Positions 5,885 through 6,012 of a stretch of 6,012 nucleotides of DNA are shown here, in pieces. Numbering within the stretch: position 1 is the first letter of the stretch; each line of letters begins with the position of its first letter. Source of the DNA: Treponema sp. (GTDB lineage Bacteria > Spirochaetota > Spirochaetia > Treponematales > Breznakiellaceae); the NCBI GenBank assembly GCA_031289935.1, contig JAITON010000181.1, positions 1 to 6,012 on the forward strand, in the 5' to 3' direction. The notes below the pieces were generated by a model that ran no database searches, was not told where the DNA came from, and worked only from the letters and a program-made list of their open reading frames with translations. A program made the position numbers and the translations under genes.

Positions 5885-6012
5885 ATGCTAACGGCGCGAA
5901 GATTTGAACAAAGCAGCGTAAACCCGGCCCCGAAAGGGCCCGGCCCCGATGGGGCCAGCCACTATAGTCCAGTTTGCGCAATGCAATCCGGTAGGATTAC
6001 ACGCGAACTGGA
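5885..6012 (+). CDS. Possible leaderless open frame, or the start of a structured RNA; runs off the window
   Basis: An ATG at 5885 sits where the promoter at 5850-5878 should start transcription, six bases after the -10 element. The frame is open for 42 full codons to the window end; the other two forward frames contain stops. The translation begins MLTARRFEQSS and passes through a Pro- and Gly-rich stretch; I recognise no domain. There is no room for a ribosome binding site, so translation would be leaderless. The same bases form strong hairpins (5926-5956 and 5968-6012), and the Pro/Gly-rich stretch is simply what those GC-rich stems encode. A leader or non-coding RNA is therefore an equal or better explanation. 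Low confidence as a protein gene. Confidence 0.25.
   Translation, partial: MLTARRFEQSSVNPAPKGPGPDGASHYSPVCAMQSGRITREL
5926..5956 (+). repeat. Two tandem GC-rich hairpins
   Basis: GGCCC (5926-5930) pairs with GGGCC (5936-5940) around a CGAAA loop. Directly after, GGCCCC (5942-5947) pairs with GGGGCC (5951-5956) around a GAT loop. The two units are near-copies of each other. GGCCCC at 5926-5931 can also pair with GGGGCC at 5951-5956, so the local hairpins and a longer-range stem are mutually exclusive. They lie about 40-70 bases after the predicted transcription start. No T tract follows, so they are not intrinsic terminators. Confidence 0.7.
5968..6012 (+). other. Long bulged hairpin at the right edge
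   Basis: TCCAGTTTGCG (5968-5978) pairs with CGCGAACTGGA (6002-6012) over 11 positions, one of them a G-U wobble. After a one-sided CAA bulge (5979-5981), TG (5982-5983) pairs with CA (6000-6001), C5984 faces A5999, and AATCC (5985-5989) pairs with GGATT (5994-5998) around a GGTA loop. That is 18 pairs in 45 bases. The stem may extend past 6012, since G5967 would pair with a C at 6013. It could be part of a structured RNA, a cis-regulatory leader or a DNA-level inverted repeat. Confidence 0.7.

Noticed and set aside
5897..5915. tRNA T-arm-like sequence on the minus strand (GTTCAAATC)
   Set aside because: The flanking bases do not form a T stem and no acceptor stem or other arms are found.
5885..6012. 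Integron attC-like site (CTAAC near 5888 plus a bulged hairpin)
   Set aside because: No matching GTTRRRY/RYYYAAC pair is present in the right positions, and no integrase or cassette structure is visible. It could only be reconsidered with sequence past 6012.

Overview
The window looks like an ordinary stretch of a GC-rich bacterial chromosome. The best guess is a spirochaete of the Treponema lineage. That guess rests on the potA-potB-potC-potD order, which I recall for Treponema pallidum, on PotD being a lipoprotein, and on a small clan AA aspartic-protease-like protein of a type I associate with treponemes. The assignment is an inference from gene content; no rRNA or other marker is present.

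Positions 1-5324 hold one co-directional (+) block that reads like an operon. It starts with the 3' part of a GPH/MelB-type cation symporter (1-1404, start outside the window). Two bases later comes potA (1407-2498, ABC ATPase). potB (2495-3373) and potC (3370-4227), the two permeases, are joined to their predecessors by ATGA overlaps. After a 62-base AT-rich gap comes potD (4290-5324), the lipoprotein that binds substrate. Together PotABCD would form an importer of the spermidine/putrescine type: PotD captures substrate outside, PotB and PotC form the channel, and a PotA dimer hydrolyses ATP. However, several residues that bind polyamine in E. coli PotD are replaced in this PotD, so the substrate may not be a classical polyamine. 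The symporter in the same transcription unit makes the substrate question more interesting.

Positions 5374-5787 encode a 137-residue retropepsin-fold (clan AA) protein whose active-site Asp-Thr-Gly appears to be Asp-Thr-Arg. After it, 5788-5849 contains an imperfect terminator-like hairpin region.

The last ~165 bases are the least explained part. A near-perfect sigma-70 promoter (TTGACA, 17 bases, TATACT; 5850-5878) points to the right edge. Its predicted start falls on an ATG (5885) whose frame stays open to the end of the window. The same stretch folds into two tandem GC-rich hairpins (5926-5956) and a long bulged hairpin (5968-6012). It may be a leaderless gene, a structured leader or a non-coding RNA; the window ends too early to decide.
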